Positions 51,637-60,665 of a stretch of DNA of 64,000 nucleotides are shown here, piece by piece; position 1 is the stretch's first letter; every line of letters starts with the position of its first letter. Made by a program: the position numbers and the translations under genes. The stretch spans positions 204,112-268,111 of the forward strand of contig CANFCK010000005.1 in the NCBI GenBank assembly GCA_947445035.1, read 5' to 3'. A model generated the notes under the pieces. It saw only the letters and a program-made list of their open reading frames with translations, did not search any database and was not told where the DNA came from. This DNA is from Deltaproteobacteria bacterium. GTDB taxonomy: Bacteria > Myxococcota_A > UBA796 > SXON01.

Positions 51637-53412
51637 GTGACTCGCCACGCCGCCTTTGCCATCGCCGTCGCCAACCTGATCGGCCGGCTCACCGGGCTCG
51701 CCCGCGACATCATCTTCGCCGCAATCTTCGGCGCGGGCGCCGTCAGCGACGCCTACAACGCAGCCCTCCGCGTACCGATGCTCTTGCGCGAGCTCGTGGC
51801 CGAAGGCTCGCTCCAGAACGTCGTCGTCCCCGCGTTCGCCGACACCACCGAACGCGAGGGCATTGACGCCGCCTGGACGCTGGCCAGCGCGGTCCTGGGC
51901 GTCCTGCTCGTGTTTTTAGGCACAACCACGCTGGTCTTCTGGGTGGGGGCGGAGTGGTGGGTGCGAGTGGTGGCCGACAGCTTTACCGCCGATCCCGAGA
52001 AGCTGGCGCTGGCAACGACGCTGACCCAGTGGTTATCCCCGTTCTTGGCGAGTTTGTCGCTCGCCGCGTACTTCGGCGGGTTGCTCAATGCGCGCGGGCG
52101 ATTCTTCGTGCCGGCAATGGCCCAGAACGTGCTGAGCCTGGGGGTGATCGCGGCTTGCCTTGCCGGGGGCAACATTCAGACCGTCGCGGCCGCCACGACG
52201 CTTTCGGGATTCGTGCAGGTTTGCCTCTGCGTACCGTCGTTGTGGGCCGCGGGATTCCGCTTCCGGCCCACGTTCCGCGGCCACCCGGCGCTCGGGAAGA
52301 TGCTCCGGTACTTCGGCACCGCCATCGTCGGGGTCGGCACCGTCCAGGCCAGCATCCTGGTCGAGAGCCAGTGGGCGAGCAGCTACGGGGACGGCGTGCT
52401 CACCTGGCTCCTGGGCAGCTTCCGCGTGGTCCAACTGCCGCTCGCCCTCGTCGCCGGGAGCCTCGTCACCGCGCTGCTTCCCGAGGTCAGCGCGTTGTCC
52501 TCGCGCGGGGACCACGACGGCGCCGGGCGCGTGCTCGAGCGCACGTTGCGCACCCATGCGCTTTTGGTTCTCCCCGCCGCCGTGGGCCTCGGCCTGCTCG
52601 CCGAGCCGATCATCGGGTTCATCTACGAGCGAGGCGCCTTCGACGTCGCAGACACCCGCGGCACCGCGGACATGCTCCGGATGTACGCCCTCGCCACCTA
52701 CGGCATCTGCCTGCACCGGGTGCTGGTGCCGGTCTTCTACGCGCTGGGGCGCCCACGCCTGCCGATGTGGCTGAGCATCGGTGCAGTCGCGACCAAGGTG
52801 CCGATCATCCTTTTTTTGACCCGCGGGGTGGGCATGGACGCCACCGCACTGCCGTTGTCCCACGCGATCACGGTTTCGGGAGAGGCAGTGGGCCTTTTCT
52901 GGGGTCTGAGGGAAGTTTTGCGCGGGCGCGGGCTGCTCGGCTACCACGGTCGCCTGATCGTCGCGTTGGTGCCGATGGCCGCCGTCGCGTATTGGCTGGC
53001 TCCGCGGGCACATCTGCTGGTCGTCGTTGGCGTCTGCGCCGTGCTCTACGGTGCGGCGGCCTGGGCGCTTGGCGCGATCGTCACGCCTGCGGCCCGCCCG
53101 CTCGTCCCCCCGTTCGTCGACGCCGAGACGGCACGGTGGCTGGAGCGCGCTCGGGTGGAAGGGGCCTCGCCAAACGCGCCAGGGCTGACCATCGGTGGGG
53201 TGGGGGTGTCGGTGGTCGTCGAGGGCGGCGCCATCGTGCTGAGGGAGGCGCTGACGGCACTTCCGCTGGCGATGCACACCGAAGAGTTTGGCGCCCCTGG
53301 GTTCGGCATCCGCCCTGGCCCGGCGCCGCGTCTGGTCTCCGTGCGGCTGGCGGGGCGGTTGTACACGGTGGGGGCCGAGGCGCCGCAGGCGCCGGTGTGG
53401 ATCCCGCTATGA
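51637..53412 (+). CDS. MurJ-like lipid II flippase
   Basis: 591 residues, GTG start. Multi-pass membrane protein of the MVF/MurJ family with about 13 helices: start RHAAFAIAVANLIGRLTGLA, RDIIFAAIFGAGAVSDAYNA and VPMLLRELVAEGSLQNVVVP (the MurJ G..R..A.GS....P pattern). It moves lipid II across the inner membrane for peptidoglycan. The last ~80 residues are soluble, an extension beyond the typical ~510 residues. It overlaps the methyltransferase by ATGA. Confidence 0.9.
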   Translation: MTRHAAFAIAVANLIGRLTGLARDIIFAAIFGAGAVSDAYNAALRVPMLLRELVAEGSLQNVVVPAFADTTEREGIDAAWTLASAVLGVLLVFLGTTTLVFWVGAEWWVRVVADSFTADPEKLALATTLTQWLSPFLASLSLAAYFGGLLNARGRFFVPAMAQNVLSLGVIAACLAGGNIQTVAAATTLSGFVQVCLCVPSLWAAGFRFRPTFRGHPALGKMLRYFGTAIVGVGTVQASILVESQWASSYGDGVLTWLLGSFRVVQLPLALVAGSLVTALLPEVSALSSRGDHDGAGRVLERTLRTHALLVLPAAVGLGLLAEPIIGFIYERGAFDVADTRGTADMLRMYALATYGICLHRVLVPVFYALGRPRLPMWLSIGAVATKVPIILFLTRGVGMDATALPLSHAITVSGEAVGLFWGLREVLRGRGLLGYHGRLIVALVPMAAVAYWLAPRAHLLVVVGVCAVLYGAAAWALGAIVTPAARPLVPPFVDAETARWLERARVEGASPNAPGLTIGGVGVSVVVEGGAIVLREALTALPLAMHTEEFGAPGFGIRPGPAPRLVSVRLAGRLYTVGAEAPQAPVWIPL

Positions 53413-54038
53413 GGCTCGTCACCCTCGCCCTCGCCCGCTGGCACAGTCGTCGCCCCCACGCCCACGTGGTCAACGGCGCGCCGCTCATCGTCTTACCAGG
53501 AGTATTCGATCCGGTGATGACGAAGGTGGGGGCTTGGCTGTCAGGGGTGGTGCGCGAACTGGTGCTCCCCGGCGAACGGTGGCTGGAACTCGGCACCGGC
53601 TCGGGGGTGGTCGCCTGCGCCCTGGCCCGAGCGGGCGCACATGTTGTCGCGACGGACCTCGATGAGGAATCCGTCCGCAACGCCCGCTTCAATGCGGAGC
53701 TCAACGGATTGCACATCGACGTCCGCGTCGGCGACCTCTACGCCCCGGTTCACGGGGAACGATTCGATGGCATCGTGGCCAACCTCCCCTTCTGGCCGGC
53801 AACGCCCGGCGGGCTGCCGCTCGGTCGCGCGTTTGCCGCCGGCGAAGACTTCGAGCTGCTCCGACGTTTCGCCGCGGGCTACGCAGACCACGCCCCGCGG
53901 GCCTACGTCGTGTTGAGCGAGGCGTTCACGCGCTTCCCAGAGGCACGTGTGGCACTGGGTCACGATGCGCGTCTGCTGCGCCGCAGCCGCTACCGGGGCG
54001 AATGGCTCGACCTGTTCGAGTTGGGAGCAAGCCGATGA
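53409..54038 (+). CDS. SAM-dependent methyltransferase (HemK/PrmC-like)
   Basis: 209 residues. SAM-binding motif WLELGTGSGVVACALA, acidic loop VVATDLDEESVRNARFNAEL, and FDGIVANLPFWPAT, where NLPF stands for the NPPY catalytic motif of N5-glutamine and base methyltransferases. The Leu substitution makes the substrate uncertain. It is translationally coupled to the MurJ-like gene. Confidence 0.85.
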   Translation: MRLVTLALARWHSRRPHAHVVNGAPLIVLPGVFDPVMTKVGAWLSGVVRELVLPGERWLELGTGSGVVACALARAGAHVVATDLDEESVRNARFNAELNGLHIDVRVGDLYAPVHGERFDGIVANLPFWPATPGGLPLGRAFAAGEDFELLRRFAAGYADHAPRAYVVLSEAFTRFPEARVALGHDARLLRRSRYRGEWLDLFELGASR

Positions 54039-54093
54039 TGTAGCGGATCCCGTGCGGAACCCGCTCTCCGTGGCGGGAGCGTGGCGCGGCGGC

Positions 54094-54099
54094 TACCCT
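54094..54099 (+). promoter_or_regulatory. -10-like element, leaderless spacing (radical SAM)
   Basis: GCTACCCT: TACCCT with terminal T, ending 6 nt before GTG 54106. This fixes the start. Confidence 0.45.
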
Positions 54100-54105
54100 G
54101 ATGGG

Positions 54106-55704
54106 GTGAAAATCGCGCTCATCAATCCGACGCCGATGGACCACTACAGCCCGTGTATTCGCACGCTGTCGGGGTACCTGCGGGCGCACGGGCACCAAAC
54201 CCGGATGATCTTCCTCCCCGCCGATACCTACGGCAACCGCTTCAAATCAAGCTGGCGCGAGGACACCTGGTCCCACCTGATGCAGCTGAACGACTCGCTG
54301 ATCGCCGATCTCGTGGAGTTGGTGGGCGACGCCGACGTCGTGGGCGTGTCTTTCCTCACCAGCATGTTCGACGTCGCGGTACAGGCCACGCGCGCAATCC
54401 AGAAGCGGTATCCGCAAAAGAGGATCGTCTGGGGCGGTTTTCACCCCACCACCATGCCCCAGCAGGGCCTGGACTTCGTGGACATGGTGCATGTGGGCGA
54501 GGGCGAGCACGGCTTTCTGGAGCTGGTCGAGCGGCTGGAGGACGGAAAGGATTGGTCAGACGTGCGGAACTTCTGGTTTCGCAAGGCCAACGGCAAGGTG
54601 GTCGGCAACCCCCACCGCCCGCTCATCCAAGACCTCGACTCGTTGCCCTTCCAGGACTTCGACTTCGACGACGACTGGAGCTACGACCAGAAGCAGCAAC
54701 ACCTGGTCCGCCTGGATTGGCCAACCTACCGCGCCTTGATGCCGACGTACCCCGACCGCAACGGCGAGCTCCGACCGGCCTACAAGACGATGATCACCCG
54801 CGGCTGCCCACACAAGTGCAGCTACTGTGGCGTCGCCTTCAACCACGACCTCTACAAAGGCCAGAGTTATCTCCGTCGCCGATCCGTCGAGCACATGGTG
54901 GGTGAGATCAAGGCGGTAACCCTCCGGTATCCGGAAATCGGCATCATCCACTTCCAGGACGACGTGTTCTTTTCCACGTCCACCGAGGAAATCCAGAAGT
55001 TTTCGACGGTGTGGCAGAGGGAGATCGGCCTTCCCTTTCGTGCGCAGTGTTCACCGACCACGATCAACGAGGAGAAGTACAAGGCGCTCATCGACGCCGG
55101 GCTGTGCTTCACCGAGCTTGGCATCCAGACCGGTTCGACCGAGACGATGAAGATGTACAAACGCGGCATGACCAACGAGCAGTTGCTCAAGGCCGTCAAC
55201 ATCATCAGCAAGTACAAAGATTACATCCAGGTTCCCGACTACCACATGATCCTCGACAACCCGTGGGAGTCGACCGAGGACGTCATGAAGGGGCTACGGC
55301 TGCTATGGACGCTTCCGCCGCCATATAATCTGCTTCCTTCCTCTCTTATTCCATATCCTGGGACGGAGTTCTACCACAAGAGCATTGAAGACGGCTTTGT
55401 GACCGACGAATACAACCAGATCTATCGCCGCGGGTTTCACACCCCCAACGGAAACTACCTCAACTTCCTGTTCTTCCTGACCCTGTTCAACAACCTGCCG
55501 AAAGAGCTGGTGCAGATGCTCGCGTCCGACCGACTGGTCCGCAGCTTCAACCAGCGGAAGTACGACTGGTTCTGGGGCAAGGCCTACCAGTACGGCGAGT
55601 ATGTTCGCCAGGCGCAGAAGCTGTCTACATTTGCGGTGAAGGGGAAACTCTTCGAGCTGAAGTCGATGCGCGACCTCAAGCGCGTCGCGAATCAGATCAA
55701 GTAG
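54106..55704 (+). CDS. B12-binding-domain radical SAM enzyme
   Basis: 532 residues from GTG 54106. N-terminal B12-binding Rossmann domain (KIALINPTPMDHYSPCIRTL, VVGVSFLTSMFDVAVQAT, IVWGGFHPT) without a clear DxHxxG cobalamin-ligand motif. Radical SAM cluster at Cys234, Cys238, Cys241 (TRGCPHKCSYCG), then FQDDVFF and LGIQTGSTETMKMY. The C-terminus (NGNYLNFLFFLTLFNNLPKEL) is helical. Members act in methylation or ring chemistry of tetrapyrroles, hopanoids and natural products; no biosynthetic neighbours help. Substrate unknown. Confidence 0.87.
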   Translation: MKIALINPTPMDHYSPCIRTLSGYLRAHGHQTRMIFLPADTYGNRFKSSWREDTWSHLMQLNDSLIADLVELVGDADVVGVSFLTSMFDVAVQATRAIQKRYPQKRIVWGGFHPTTMPQQGLDFVDMVHVGEGEHGFLELVERLEDGKDWSDVRNFWFRKANGKVVGNPHRPLIQDLDSLPFQDFDFDDDWSYDQKQQHLVRLDWPTYRALMPTYPDRNGELRPAYKTMITRGCPHKCSYCGVAFNHDLYKGQSYLRRRSVEHMVGEIKAVTLRYPEIGIIHFQDDVFFSTSTEEIQKFSTVWQREIGLPFRAQCSPTTINEEKYKALIDAGLCFTELGIQTGSTETMKMYKRGMTNEQLLKAVNIISKYKDYIQVPDYHMILDNPWESTEDVMKGLRLLWTLPPPYNLLPSSLIPYPGTEFYHKSIEDGFVTDEYNQIYRRGFHTPNGNYLNFLFFLTLFNNLPKELVQMLASDRLVRSFNQRKYDWFWGKAYQYGEYVRQAQKLSTFAVKGKLFELKSMRDLKRVANQIK

Positions 55705-55709
55705 GCGGG

Positions 55710-56756
55710 CTACGCCAGTTCGACCATCTTGAGCGCGGAGGGCGCCAAACGCACTTGCAATTCGGTGTGCGAGGCGGAGACCGCGACGATCGTGCCGTCA
55801 GCCATCACCACCGAGCCGTTGGGCAGGACGAGGAAAAGCTTCAGCTCGGCGCCGGCATCGCCAAGGTCTTTCCGGGCGAAAACCAACATCCCGGACAAAA
55901 GTGCCGGCCGGTGCAAGCCCCGCCAGCCCGCGTCGGGCTGAAACGTGACGCTGGCCATGCCCTCGTCCAGCAGCAGCGTGGGCTCTTCGGGCGCTGCGGC
56001 GGCCGGCGCGGCGGTCGTCGAGCCCGGTGCCGGTGTGGCAACGGCGCGCGGAATCGCACCGAACCCTTGACGGAGCGCGTCAGCCACCGCCATTCGAGGC
56101 CGTTCTACAGGAGCGGCGCTGGCGCCTGATGCGGTGACGCCCGCGACGCTTTGATTTCCGATCGCCCGACTGGTGGAGCGGGAGAGCGACTGCCGGAACG
56201 CGCCGCTGGCCGCCGCGCGCCCGCCGGCGATATCTTCCGGGTCCGGCCACGCCCGCGAGTTGCGGGCCAGTTGCTTCGCGTTTTCAAGGCGCCGCTTGCG
56301 CCGCTCGTCCTGGCTGGCCACCGCCTGTCGCCGCTCAGCCTCGGTCGACCCGACCATCGTCGTCGACTTCAACCAACTGTCGGTCGGGGCGCGCGTGCTG
56401 TGCGAGAACGCGCGCGTGCCTTGCTCGACCCCGCGCCGCCACACTTCGAAAATCTCAGCGTCGTCAGGCACAAGCGCTTGGATCGACGCCGAGAACGACG
56501 ATGCGCCCCCGTCCCCCTTTCGCCCACTCACGATCCGGAGCGAGCCCATCGCCGTTTCCTCAAGGCCGGGAAGTTCGATTCTAAACTCCACTACCTCGCC
56601 GGCGTCCATCCGCGCCTCAAGATCGAAATGGAGGATCATGCCGTCGATCCGGGTAGCGGTCCCGAAGACCAGCCCACCCGGGGACTGCACCGAAATCATC
56701 GCAACGATTGGGCGGGGGGTTCCCATCACCGAAGGATACAACTTGTTGACGCACAC
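55710..56756 (-). CDS. PilZ-like protein with long linker
   Basis: 348 residues from GTG 56756; ATG 56726 would shorten it by 10. The N-terminal ~110 residues form a beta-rich PilZ-like module (ILHFDLEARMDAGEVVEFRI, MGSLRIVSG), and the C-terminal ~100 residues form a second one (ASVTFQPDAGWRGLHRPALL, LKLFLVLPNGSVVMADGTIV). Between them is an Ala/Ser/Arg-rich linker of about 150 residues. The RxxxR and D/NxSxxG c-di-GMP residues of canonical PilZ are not evident. Probably a signalling or surface-motility-related protein; weak assignment. Confidence 0.6.
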   Translation of the reverse strand: MCVNKLYPSVMGTPRPIVAMISVQSPGGLVFGTATRIDGMILHFDLEARMDAGEVVEFRIELPGLEETAMGSLRIVSGRKGDGGASSFSASIQALVPDDAEIFEVWRRGVEQGTRAFSHSTRAPTDSWLKSTTMVGSTEAERRQAVASQDERRKRRLENAKQLARNSRAWPDPEDIAGGRAAASGAFRQSLSRSTSRAIGNQSVAGVTASGASAAPVERPRMAVADALRQGFGAIPRAVATPAPGSTTAAPAAAAPEEPTLLLDEGMASVTFQPDAGWRGLHRPALLSGMLVFARKDLGDAGAELKLFLVLPNGSVVMADGTIVAVSASHTELQVRLAPSALKMVELA

Positions 56757-56791
56757 GGGAATCGGCCCGGACGAATTAACTTCTCTCGCTG

Positions 56792-57394
56792 ATGACCCGA
56801 CACCTCTCCGAGACCGAACGCCGCGCCCAGATCCTGCGGGCGGCGCGCGCCATCTTCATCGAGCGCGGCTACCTCTCGGCGCGGGTCGAAGACATCGCCA
56901 GCCGCGCCGGGCTCTCCAAAGGGGCGGTCTATTTCTACTTCGAGAGCAAGCGTGAGATCTTCGATGCCCTGGTCGAAGAGGAGCTGGCGGTCACCCGATC
57001 CTTTCTGGCCGAGGCCGAGCGGGACGAACGCCCCGCTGCGATCAAGCTCATTGACCTGGGGCGGAAGTATCTCGACTACTTCGCGGGACTCAAGACCCCG
57101 CCCAGGTTCTTTTTGTTGATGTCCGAGTTGGCGATCCGCGACGAGGATGTTCGCCGTCAGGTCAACGCGGTCCACGAAGAATTCGTCACCGCGACAGAGG
57201 GCGTCATCGCCCAAGGCATCGCCGAGGGGGTCTTTCGCCAGTACGACGCGCGCGCCGTCGCGCTTTTCCTCAAAGCCTTCATCGACGGGCTGGCGGGGCA
57301 GAGCGCGGTCGGCATGCGGCCCGACACCGAACGGCTCGCGACCGATGGACTCCGGGTCCTGCTTCAGGGCCTGCTGAATCCCGAGGCCTCGTGA
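56792..57394 (+). CDS. TetR-family transcriptional regulator
   Basis: 200 residues. N-terminal helix-turn-helix: RRAQILRAARAIFIERGYLS, VEDIASRAGLSKGAVYFYFE with SKREIFDALVEE. The helical ligand-binding domain follows. It heads an operon with a membrane protein and a propeller protein (GTGA and ATGA overlaps) and probably represses this unit or the divergent PilZ-like gene 35 bp away. Ligand unknown. Confidence 0.92.
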   Translation: MTRHLSETERRAQILRAARAIFIERGYLSARVEDIASRAGLSKGAVYFYFESKREIFDALVEEELAVTRSFLAEAERDERPAAIKLIDLGRKYLDYFAGLKTPPRFFLLMSELAIRDEDVRRQVNAVHEEFVTATEGVIAQGIAEGVFRQYDARAVALFLKAFIDGLAGQSAVGMRPDTERLATDGLRVLLQGLLNPEAS

Positions 57395-57801
57395 CCCCCG
57401 AGCACCCCGCGTCCATCGCGAGGTACACGATGTTCGCCCGCCTCCGCTGGGTAGGCGTGGCCTGTTTCATCGCCGCGATCCCCATCCCCGCGCTCGTGAT
57501 CGTCAGCATCATCAACGGGCTCGTCCCGTGGACGTGGATCTTCCCCGCGATCGGCTGCCTCGGCTTGTCGCTGGGCGCCTTTGGAACGGCCAACGACACC
57601 GCACTGCACGCCCTGCGCTCGGTCGGACGTGAGGGGCTTTCAGCAGCCGCTGCGGCCGAACTGACCCAGGAAGAAAAGGTGCGGCCAGCGCGACTTTCCC
57701 AGGTACACCACTCGCCAAAAGCCTCGTTTGCCATTCCGCTCTTGGCGATGATGCTCATCGCGTACGTGGTCCGCAACCTGATTCAAGCCTGGTCCGCATG
57801 A
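57391..57801 (+). CDS. Small membrane protein
   Basis: 136 residues, GTG overlapping the tetR stop. Three hydrophobic helices: WVGVACFIAAIPIPALVIV, WIFPAIGCLGLSLGAFG and FAIPLLAMMLIAYVVRNL. Cytoplasmic loop with LTQEEKVRPARL. No family recognised; coupled to the propeller gene by ATGA. Confidence 0.65.
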   Translation: MTPEHPASIARYTMFARLRWVGVACFIAAIPIPALVIVSIINGLVPWTWIFPAIGCLGLSLGAFGTANDTALHALRSVGREGLSAAAAAELTQEEKVRPARLSQVHHSPKASFAIPLLAMMLIAYVVRNLIQAWSA

Positions 57802-58979
57802 GTCGGCTGGCCTGGGTCACCGGCGATCGCCAGATCGCGATCGCCGCCGCCGACGGCTCCAACGCCAACCTTTTGACGGCCGGCGTCGCCGAAAAGTTCG
57901 GCGCATGGGGACAACCCGCGCGGCCCCAAGCCCACTGGTCCTGGCCAACCTGGTCACCCGACGGGAAGTGGGTCGCCGCGTTCATGGTCGAGGGGGCGGA
58001 CGAAGAATCCTCGCCGGTGCGCGTCCAGGTGCTCAGCGTCGATGGCGTGCACCAGGAACTGTGGTGGGAAGCCGGCGGCGTCGCCCCCATCTACTTGCAG
58101 TGGCACCCCCACGGGGACGCGCTGGCCGCGCTGGTTCAGAAGGCTGGTGAGCTGAACCTCCTGGCCATCCGCCGCTCGGAAATGGGGCGCGGGCGCTTGA
58201 TTGAAGAAGGCGTACCCATTTTTTTCGGCTGGACGCCGGACGGGGGACGCCTACTGGTGCACGCCGGTGATCGCGGGGTGGCCCGCGGTCGGCTGGTGCT
58301 CCGCGATCCCTTCGGCAGCGCCGAGGACGTGCTCTACGATCGGCCCCCTGGCAGCTTCTGCGCGCCCGTATTCGTGGGCGGGTCCGCGCTCTGGGCCACG
58401 CCGGAGGACGGCGGCAGTCTGATCTACGCCAGCACCCCCGATGGGCGTAAGGCCCGACCGATCATCAATCGGAAGGGGCTCTGCGCGCTTATCGCTGCTC
58501 CTGGCGCCTCGAGCCTGCTGGCGGTCGCCAACGCCCCCGGTGGCGAAGGCACGCCCTACGCCGGAATCGACATCTGCGACCTCGTCAGCAACGAGGTCCG
58601 CCCCCTCACGCGGATGCCGTGCCTCGCCTTTTTCTGGTCCCCCACCGGCGACTGGCTCCTGGTGGCCGAGGTGTGCAGCGACGACAACTGTCTGCGATGG
58701 TGGAAGATGGCCACCAACGGGGATGCGCCGGTCCCGCTCGGCACATTCTGGCCCACCCGTGACGTCATCTTCTTCCTTCACTTCTTCGACCAATACACGG
58801 TGAGCCATCCGCTTGTGTCGCACGACGGCCGACACATCGTTTTCGCCGGGTACCCAGCGGGCGGCGGGCACGCGGATTTGTCTCGCCCGCCCCGGATCTA
58901 TCTGTGCGATGTCGACCGTCCCGACCAGCCCGCTACCGAAGTGGACGGCGGCTCATTCGCTGTTTTTTCGAACGGTTGA
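57798..58979 (+). CDS. WD40/TolB-like beta-propeller protein
   Basis: 393 residues without a signal peptide. Repeated propeller blades of the TolB type: WSWPTWSPDGKWVAAFMV, LQWHPHGDALAALV, FFGWTPDGGRLLVHAG, FFWSPTGDWLLVAEV and PLVSHDGRHIVFAGYP. Such proteins bind partners or peptides. It is the third gene of the tetR unit, likely cytoplasmic. Function unknown. Confidence 0.78.
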   Translation: MSRLAWVTGDRQIAIAAADGSNANLLTAGVAEKFGAWGQPARPQAHWSWPTWSPDGKWVAAFMVEGADEESSPVRVQVLSVDGVHQELWWEAGGVAPIYLQWHPHGDALAALVQKAGELNLLAIRRSEMGRGRLIEEGVPIFFGWTPDGGRLLVHAGDRGVARGRLVLRDPFGSAEDVLYDRPPGSFCAPVFVGGSALWATPEDGGSLIYASTPDGRKARPIINRKGLCALIAAPGASSLLAVANAPGGEGTPYAGIDICDLVSNEVRPLTRMPCLAFFWSPTGDWLLVAEVCSDDNCLRWWKMATNGDAPVPLGTFWPTRDVIFFLHFFDQYTVSHPLVSHDGRHIVFAGYPAGGGHADLSRPPRIYLCDVDRPDQPATEVDGGSFAVFSNG

Positions 58980-58997
58980 GCCTTCGGGTGGCGGGCG

Positions 58998-59028
58998 TGA
59001 CACATCGCTGATACATGTTGACGTGTCA
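58998..59028. repeat. Imperfect inverted repeat TGACAC...GTGTCA
   Basis: TGACACATC and GACGTGTCA (8 of 9 bases complementary) separated by 13 nt, just before the ribosome site of the next gene. It could be an operator or mRNA hairpin. Confidence 0.4.
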
Positions 59029-59033
59029 AGGAG
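59028..59033 (+). promoter_or_regulatory. Shine-Dalgarno AAGGAG
   Basis: AAGGAG, 5 nt before ATG 59039; the strongest ribosome site in the window and the reason to prefer this start over ATG 59015. Confidence 0.6.
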
Positions 59034-59038
59034 CGTTC

Positions 59039-59437
59039 ATGTCTCTCATCGATACTCTCGCCAGCCGAGTGGGTCGCCCCGCCGGAAAGGCCCTCGACCC
59101 GACCATTCGGGACATCGTCCACACCGTCCTCAAGGAGCATGGCTACGCGAGCCCGGCCGAGGTCCAAGCCTTGCGGGACGAAGTGCGAGACATGCGCCAG
59201 CGCATCGACGGCATGGCGGCGCGGCTTGCGGAGTGCGTCAAGCTCGCCGAAACGGCCCGCGCTGAGGCGGCGGCCCGGCCTCAGCCGATCGCAGCACCCG
59301 CGTCAGTCGTAGCTGCGACCTCGACCGCCAACTGCGTCGTCCCCGGCTGCGGCGGTTCAGTGCGCAGCAAGGGCTTCTGTTCCCCCCACTACCAGAAGTG
59401 GCGGCGCGGCAATCTGGCCGGCTTCGCTAGCAAGTAG
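59039..59437 (+). CDS. Coiled-coil protein with C-terminal zinc finger
   Basis: 132 residues. N-terminal ~75 residues are a helical coiled-coil (VQALRDEVRDMRQRIDGMAA with heptads). An Ala/Pro linker is followed by a zinc-binding module with Cys99, Cys104, Cys114 and His117 (CVVPGCGGSVRSKGFCSPHY, then QKWRRG). This C-x4-C-x9-C-x2-H finger with a basic tail is found at the end of phage and actinobacterial HNH proteins and suggests DNA or RNA binding. No nuclease domain is present. High expression is suggested by the strong ribosome site. Confidence 0.7.
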   Translation: MSLIDTLASRVGRPAGKALDPTIRDIVHTVLKEHGYASPAEVQALRDEVRDMRQRIDGMAARLAECVKLAETARAEAAARPQPIAAPASVVAATSTANCVVPGCGGSVRSKGFCSPHYQKWRRGNLAGFASK

Positions 59438-59445
59438 TCGCGGCT

Positions 59446-60429
59446 CTACAACTGCGTCCACGACGCGGCACCCGCAAGGTCAGGTGCCGACGCCGCGAGG
59501 GTGTAGACAGCTCTGCGGTTGCGCACTTCGTCGACGCCGTCGGCGGTCGCGACGGCCGGATCCCGCTCGCCCAAGCCCGCGTAGTAGGTACTGCCCTTGA
59601 AGCCGGCGCGCTTGAACCAGGCCGCGATGGACTTTGCACGATCGAGCGACAGTATCTCGTTGCGGCCGCCGTCGCCCACGGTGTCGGTGTGCCCGTCGAC
59701 ATACAGCTTGATCACCACGTCCTTGCCGTACTTGGCCAAGGTGTTCTCCACCTCGATCATCGCCGCCTGCAGCTTGGGCACCTCGGCCTCGCCGATCAAC
59801 GCCGAGCCGCTGTCGAAGACCACATCCTCGTGGGGGATGCTGAACTTCCAGGGGTTCAGCTCCAGCTCTGCGTAGAAGCCATCAGCGTCGTAGCCCTTCA
59901 ACTTCATCTTGAGCGCTTCGCCGTTGGCCTGCGACCAGTTCACCTGGATCGGCTCGCCCCCACGCGCGCTCGACGGCGTCATCGCCCCCCCGATCTCGGC
60001 GCCACCGGGCCCGAAGATGGACAGCTCGACCCGTGACGCGTCCCGTTCCAGCGTGACCGACAGCGAGCGCCCCGGCAGGTCCAACGAGTTGGGCACCATT
60101 CGCATCTTCATCGGCGGCAAAACCGCCACCGTGAACTTCAGCGGCATCTCCCCGCTTTCCCCATCGGTGGTTTCAACCGTGATGCTACCGGTACAGTTGT
60201 AGGTACCCTGGCCAAGGTCCAGCTCCCATGTCTTGCGGTCTTTCGCCGAAGACGGCCCGGTCCGTTCGAAGCGGGCCGAGCCACACGCACCCTTTACGGT
60301 GAGTTCGGATGCGTCGGTGTTGGTGATCACCGTGAACGAAGGCTTGGCGGTGCCCACCTGCCCCTTCTTCACATATTCGAGGGTGATCGCGTCTTGTGCG
60401 AGGGCCGAGGTCAGAGCGAGAAGCAACAT
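59446..60429 (-). CDS. OmpA-family protein
   Basis: 327 residues with signal peptide (MLLLALTSALAQ). The N-terminal ~190 residues are beta-rich and unassigned, with one Cys pair (CGSARFERTG, YNCTG). The C-terminal OmpA/MotB domain (~195-310) shows VFDSGSALIGEAEVPKL, LYVDGHTDTVGDGGRNEILS, LDRAKSIAAWFKRAGF and RNRRAVYTL, the peptidoglycan-binding set. It links outer structures to peptidoglycan. The start ATG 60429 has a -10-like element 6 nt upstream. Confidence 0.88.
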   Translation of the reverse strand: MLLLALTSALAQDAITLEYVKKGQVGTAKPSFTVITNTDASELTVKGACGSARFERTGPSSAKDRKTWELDLGQGTYNCTGSITVETTDGESGEMPLKFTVAVLPPMKMRMVPNSLDLPGRSLSVTLERDASRVELSIFGPGGAEIGGAMTPSSARGGEPIQVNWSQANGEALKMKLKGYDADGFYAELELNPWKFSIPHEDVVFDSGSALIGEAEVPKLQAAMIEVENTLAKYGKDVVIKLYVDGHTDTVGDGGRNEILSLDRAKSIAAWFKRAGFKGSTYYAGLGERDPAVATADGVDEVRNRRAVYTLAASAPDLAGAASWTQL

Positions 60430-60435
60430 ACCTCG

Positions 60436-60441
60436 GCATTA
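60436..60441 (-). promoter_or_regulatory. -10-like element, leaderless spacing (OmpA gene)
   Basis: GTTAATGC: TAATGC, the most AT-rich of the set, ending 6 nt before ATG 60429. Confidence 0.4.
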
Positions 60442-60503
60442 ACCGGTACACGCTCACCTCCGAAAGCCGCAGCGCCGATCCATGCTGGGAACCCAGGCCG
60501 TCC

Positions 60504-60665
60504 ATGACCGGATTCTCCTCCGCGCCTCGCTTCCGTCCCTTCTGGGCCCAACCGCCCGGACCCAACCCGCTGGTCCAGCGCTCGCCGAGCCACCGGGTCG
60601 AAGACCCCAAGGTGGTCGCGGCGCGGCTGCGGCTACTCGGCGCGGTGACGACGCCTGGGGAGTAG
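60504..60665 (+). CDS. Possible small protein of 53 residues
   Basis: It lies in the only gap longer than 300 bp (60430-60786). Codon third positions are nearly all G/C as in neighbours, which supports coding, but there is no ribosome site, promoter or recognised family. Composition is Pro/Arg-rich (FWAQPPGPNPLVQRSPSHRV). The rest of the gap, 60666-60786, holds a GCGGCGGC/GCCGCCGC hairpin (60706-60713 with 60748-60755) and no further gene that I can support. Confidence 0.3.
   Translation: MTGFSSAPRFRPFWAQPPGPNPLVQRSPSHRVEDPKVVAARLRLLGAVTTPGE

Noticed and set aside
51954..53408. Upstream part of a 694-codon plus-strand frame
   Set aside because: It overlaps MurJ in another frame; only the segment from 53409 on encodes the methyltransferase.
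59018..59023. TTGACG as a -35 box for the zinc-finger gene
   Set aside because: A -10 at normal spacing would fall inside the coding region.
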